From OLB6 sp964620125 (GTDB taxonomy: Bacteria > Bacteroidota > Ignavibacteria > Kapaibacteriales > Kapaibacteriaceae): a stretch of DNA of 7,958 nt. Shown piece by piece: positions 6,614 through 7,958 of the stretch. The DNA lies in the NCBI GenBank assembly GCA_964620125.1, contig CAZUGQ010000045.1, forward strand, positions 1-7,958. The letters are read 5' to 3'. The position numbers and the translations under genes were made by a program. The notes below the pieces were generated by a model. That model ran no database searches, was not told the DNA's origin, and saw only the letters and a program-made list of their open reading frames with translations. How positions within the stretch are numbered: position 1 is the stretch's first letter; every line of letters begins with the position of its first letter.

Positions 6614-6960
6614 GCCCACGCTCGGTTGTGTCGTTTGCAGGTGCGAACCCGTACATCGTATCAGCATGTCCGTGCCAGAAGTTCGCCTGCCCATTGCCAA
6701 CGGAGTGCAACGGTAGCCATCATACAGGGCGGACTGCGATCTGGATGTGTGCGCAGCGCGTGGCAGACGAACCGCATGTCTCGGAAGAAGCAGCTCTCGG
6801 CACTGATGCCACCATCTGTTCATCAATGTCCGAAGCCAACACCTCGAGGCGCCAATGTACGTAGTCGTCGCGGAGAGTAGGGAAGGAGGCAGGCTAGAAC
6901 GATCGGAGGCCGTAATCCGACGTTCGTAGTACGATCGTTCCCGCCGGCGTAATTTGCTCT
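6614..6960. other. Gene-poor interval between pntB and the PQQ-type dehydrogenase gene
   Basis: These 347 bases hold short open frames on both strands, but none has recognisable family features, a convincing start or a plausible composition. The plus-strand frames are rich in Arg, Ser and Cys and look accidental. One minus-strand frame across 6823-7014 reads NYAGGNDRTTNVGLRPP (about 6956-6906), which faintly recalls the NxGFR endings of formylglycine-enzyme-like C-type lectin proteins; this could be chance or a remnant. The only clear structure is the inverted repeat at 6897-6940. I find no tRNA and no strong terminator for the pnt operon. Confidence 0.5.
6897..6940. repeat. 9-bp inverted repeat with 26-base spacer upstream of the dehydrogenase gene
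   Basis: GAACGATCG at 6897-6905 is matched exactly by its reverse complement CGATCGTTC at 6932-6940. The right arm ends 20 bases before the ATG at 6961, so it could be a two-site operator, an RNA hairpin in the leader, or a remnant of something older. There is no T-run after it, so it is unlikely to be an intrinsic terminator. Function is unknown. Confidence 0.5.
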
Positions 6961-7958
6961 ATGCCGAAAGCCCCTTCCATTATCGTTCTCTTTTTGTCGG
7001 TCCTGTTCACGCACAGCTCAGTGGCGCAGAGTGTTACCACGCGCATCATTCTCTCAAACCTGCGGGCACCGTGGGAGATTGCTTGGGGGGGGGATGGGTT
7101 TATCTACATGACGGAGTTCAACGGACGCATTTCGCGCGTTGACCCCGACCAGCAGGTGCAGACGGTGTTACTTGAGAGAGTTCCGGATATGTATTTCTTC
7201 AACGAAGGTGGCTTGCTTGGAATGGCTCTCGCACCCGGATTCCCTACTCCAAGCGAGATGTACATTGCCTACACCTACCGTGAAGGTGTAAACACGAGAG
7301 TTAAGGTAACACGCTACAATGTTGAACAAGACACACTTTCGAATCCCACTGACATTATCAGCAACATCATTGGTGCCGGCGTTCACAACGGCTGCCGACT
7401 GGCATTCGGAAACGATGGCACGTTGTATATAACTACCGGGGATGCTGGGCAGACATCCTTACCGCAAAACGTCCAGTCTCTGAATGGTAAGGTACTGCGG
7501 TTGAATCCCGACGGCACTATCCCTTCAGACAATCCCTGGGGAACGGAAGTATGGACGTTGGGTCATCGCAATGCGCAAGGACTTACGTTTGGTCCCAACA
7601 ATGTACTGTACAGCTCTGAACATGGCCCAACGAGCGACGACGAAATCAACATCGTGGAGAGGGGACGTAATTATGGTTGGCCACACGTTGAGGGTTTCTG
7701 CAATGCACCTGCTGAGGAAAAATTTTGTGCAGATAGTAATGTGAAAGAACCCATTGGTATTGTGTGGACACCAACCATTGCTCCGGGCCAGTTGATCTAC
7801 TACAACGGGGATCGCTTTCCGCAGTGGAAGCATCACCTGCTACTGTGTGGTATGAAGGATAGAAGCATCATTGCTCTGCCACTCAACGAATCACGCACGC
7901 TCGTCACTGGCCAGAGCCACATCATCAAGGACGCGTACGGTCGCGCTCGCGCCGTCTG
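6961..7958 (+). CDS. Secreted PQQ-dependent glucose/sorbosone dehydrogenase-type beta-propeller (partial, 3' end missing)
   Basis: The frame is open from ATG 6961 to the right edge (332 codons plus two bases). It begins with a Sec signal (MPKAPSIIVLFLSVLFTHSS, then VAQ). The mature part is a six-bladed GSDH-type propeller: LRAPWEIAWGGDGFIYMTEF, GGLLGMALAPGF, VHNGCRLAFGNDGTLYITTGD, NGKVLRLNPDG, GHRNAQGL, EHGPTSDDEINIV and GRNYGWP. H142 corresponds to the catalytic base His144 of soluble glucose dehydrogenase, and R203/N204 to its PQQ-contacting Arg-Asn pair. The usual HNGGR is HNGCR here. A Cys pair in FCNAPAEEKFC may form a disulfide. Such enzymes oxidise sugars in the periplasm or outside the cell, but many relatives have no proven substrate. 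No Shine-Dalgarno sequence is visible. A nine-G run at 7085-7093 near the 5' end is in frame as sequenced. It is unrelated to pnt as far as can be seen. Confidence 0.88.
   Translation, partial: MPKAPSIIVLFLSVLFTHSSVAQSVTTRIILSNLRAPWEIAWGGDGFIYMTEFNGRISRVDPDQQVQTVLLERVPDMYFFNEGGLLGMALAPGFPTPSEMYIAYTYREGVNTRVKVTRYNVEQDTLSNPTDIISNIIGAGVHNGCRLAFGNDGTLYITTGDAGQTSLPQNVQSLNGKVLRLNPDGTIPSDNPWGTEVWTLGHRNAQGLTFGPNNVLYSSEHGPTSDDEINIVERGRNYGWPHVEGFCNAPAEEKFCADSNVKEPIGIVWTPTIAPGQLIYYNGDRFPQWKHHLLLCGMKDRSIIALPLNESRTLVTGQSHIIKDAYGRARAV

Noticed and set aside
6011..6826. Long minus-strand open frame opposite the end of pntB
   Set aside because: It is rich in His, Cys and Arg, as expected from the complement of pntB domain III, and no family motif is visible.
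6842..6849. CCTCGAGG palindrome
   Set aside because: A single 8-bp self-complementary word without flanking symmetry is expected by chance.
6951..6958. TAATTTGC as a Bacteroidota-type -7 promoter box
   Set aside because: It lacks one T of the TAnnTTTG consensus and is too close to the ATG at 6961.
7085..7093. Possible frameshift in the PQQ-type dehydrogenase at the G run
   Set aside because: Counting the bases gives nine G, which reads Trp-Gly-Gly-Asp in the same frame as the signal peptide and the downstream propeller; the frame is intact.

Overview
The window comes from a bacterium with an outer membrane. A beta-barrel porin and two lipoprotein signal sequences show this. By eye, GC content is close to 50% and coding density is high. 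Most starts have no clear Shine-Dalgarno sequence, and neighbouring genes often overlap as TGATG or ATGA. This fits the Bacteroidota/Chlorobiota/Ignavibacteria-Kapabacteria side of the tree, but that placement is an inference from style and protein type, not a phylogenetic result.

Left half (3711 down to 1, minus strand): a tightly packed five-gene operon, read right to left. It encodes a di-heme DHOR-family lipoprotein, a Tat-exported Rieske [2Fe-2S] lipoprotein, an outer-membrane porin, a DtxR/MntR-family metalloregulator and a ZIP-family metal transporter cut by the window edge. The junctions are a 1-nt overlap, a 4-nt overlap, a 3-bp gap and a 23-bp gap. At the head of the operon, on the first start codon, lies a TTTAGG-N4-CCTAAA palindrome that looks like a DtxR-family operator. 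The most economical reading is a metal-responsive, self-regulated operon that combines entry through the outer membrane (porin), a periplasmic redox pair (di-heme plus Rieske) and inner-membrane metal import (ZIP). The metal, and why a redox pair should be involved, are not known from the sequence.

Right half (3775 to 6613, plus strand): a divergently transcribed three-gene operon for the proton-translocating NAD(P)+ transhydrogenase (pntAA, pntAB, pntB), with 1-nt and 4-nt overlaps. It makes NADPH from NADH at the expense of the proton gradient. Only about 60 bp separates it from the metal operon, and that gap borders the putative operator.

From 6614 to 6960 there is no convincing gene; the stretch holds one 9-bp inverted repeat. 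From 6961 to the right edge runs the 5' part of a secreted PQQ-dependent glucose/sorbosone dehydrogenase-type beta-propeller. Three coding G tracts of 8 to 9 bases occur in three different genes and are in frame as sequenced.
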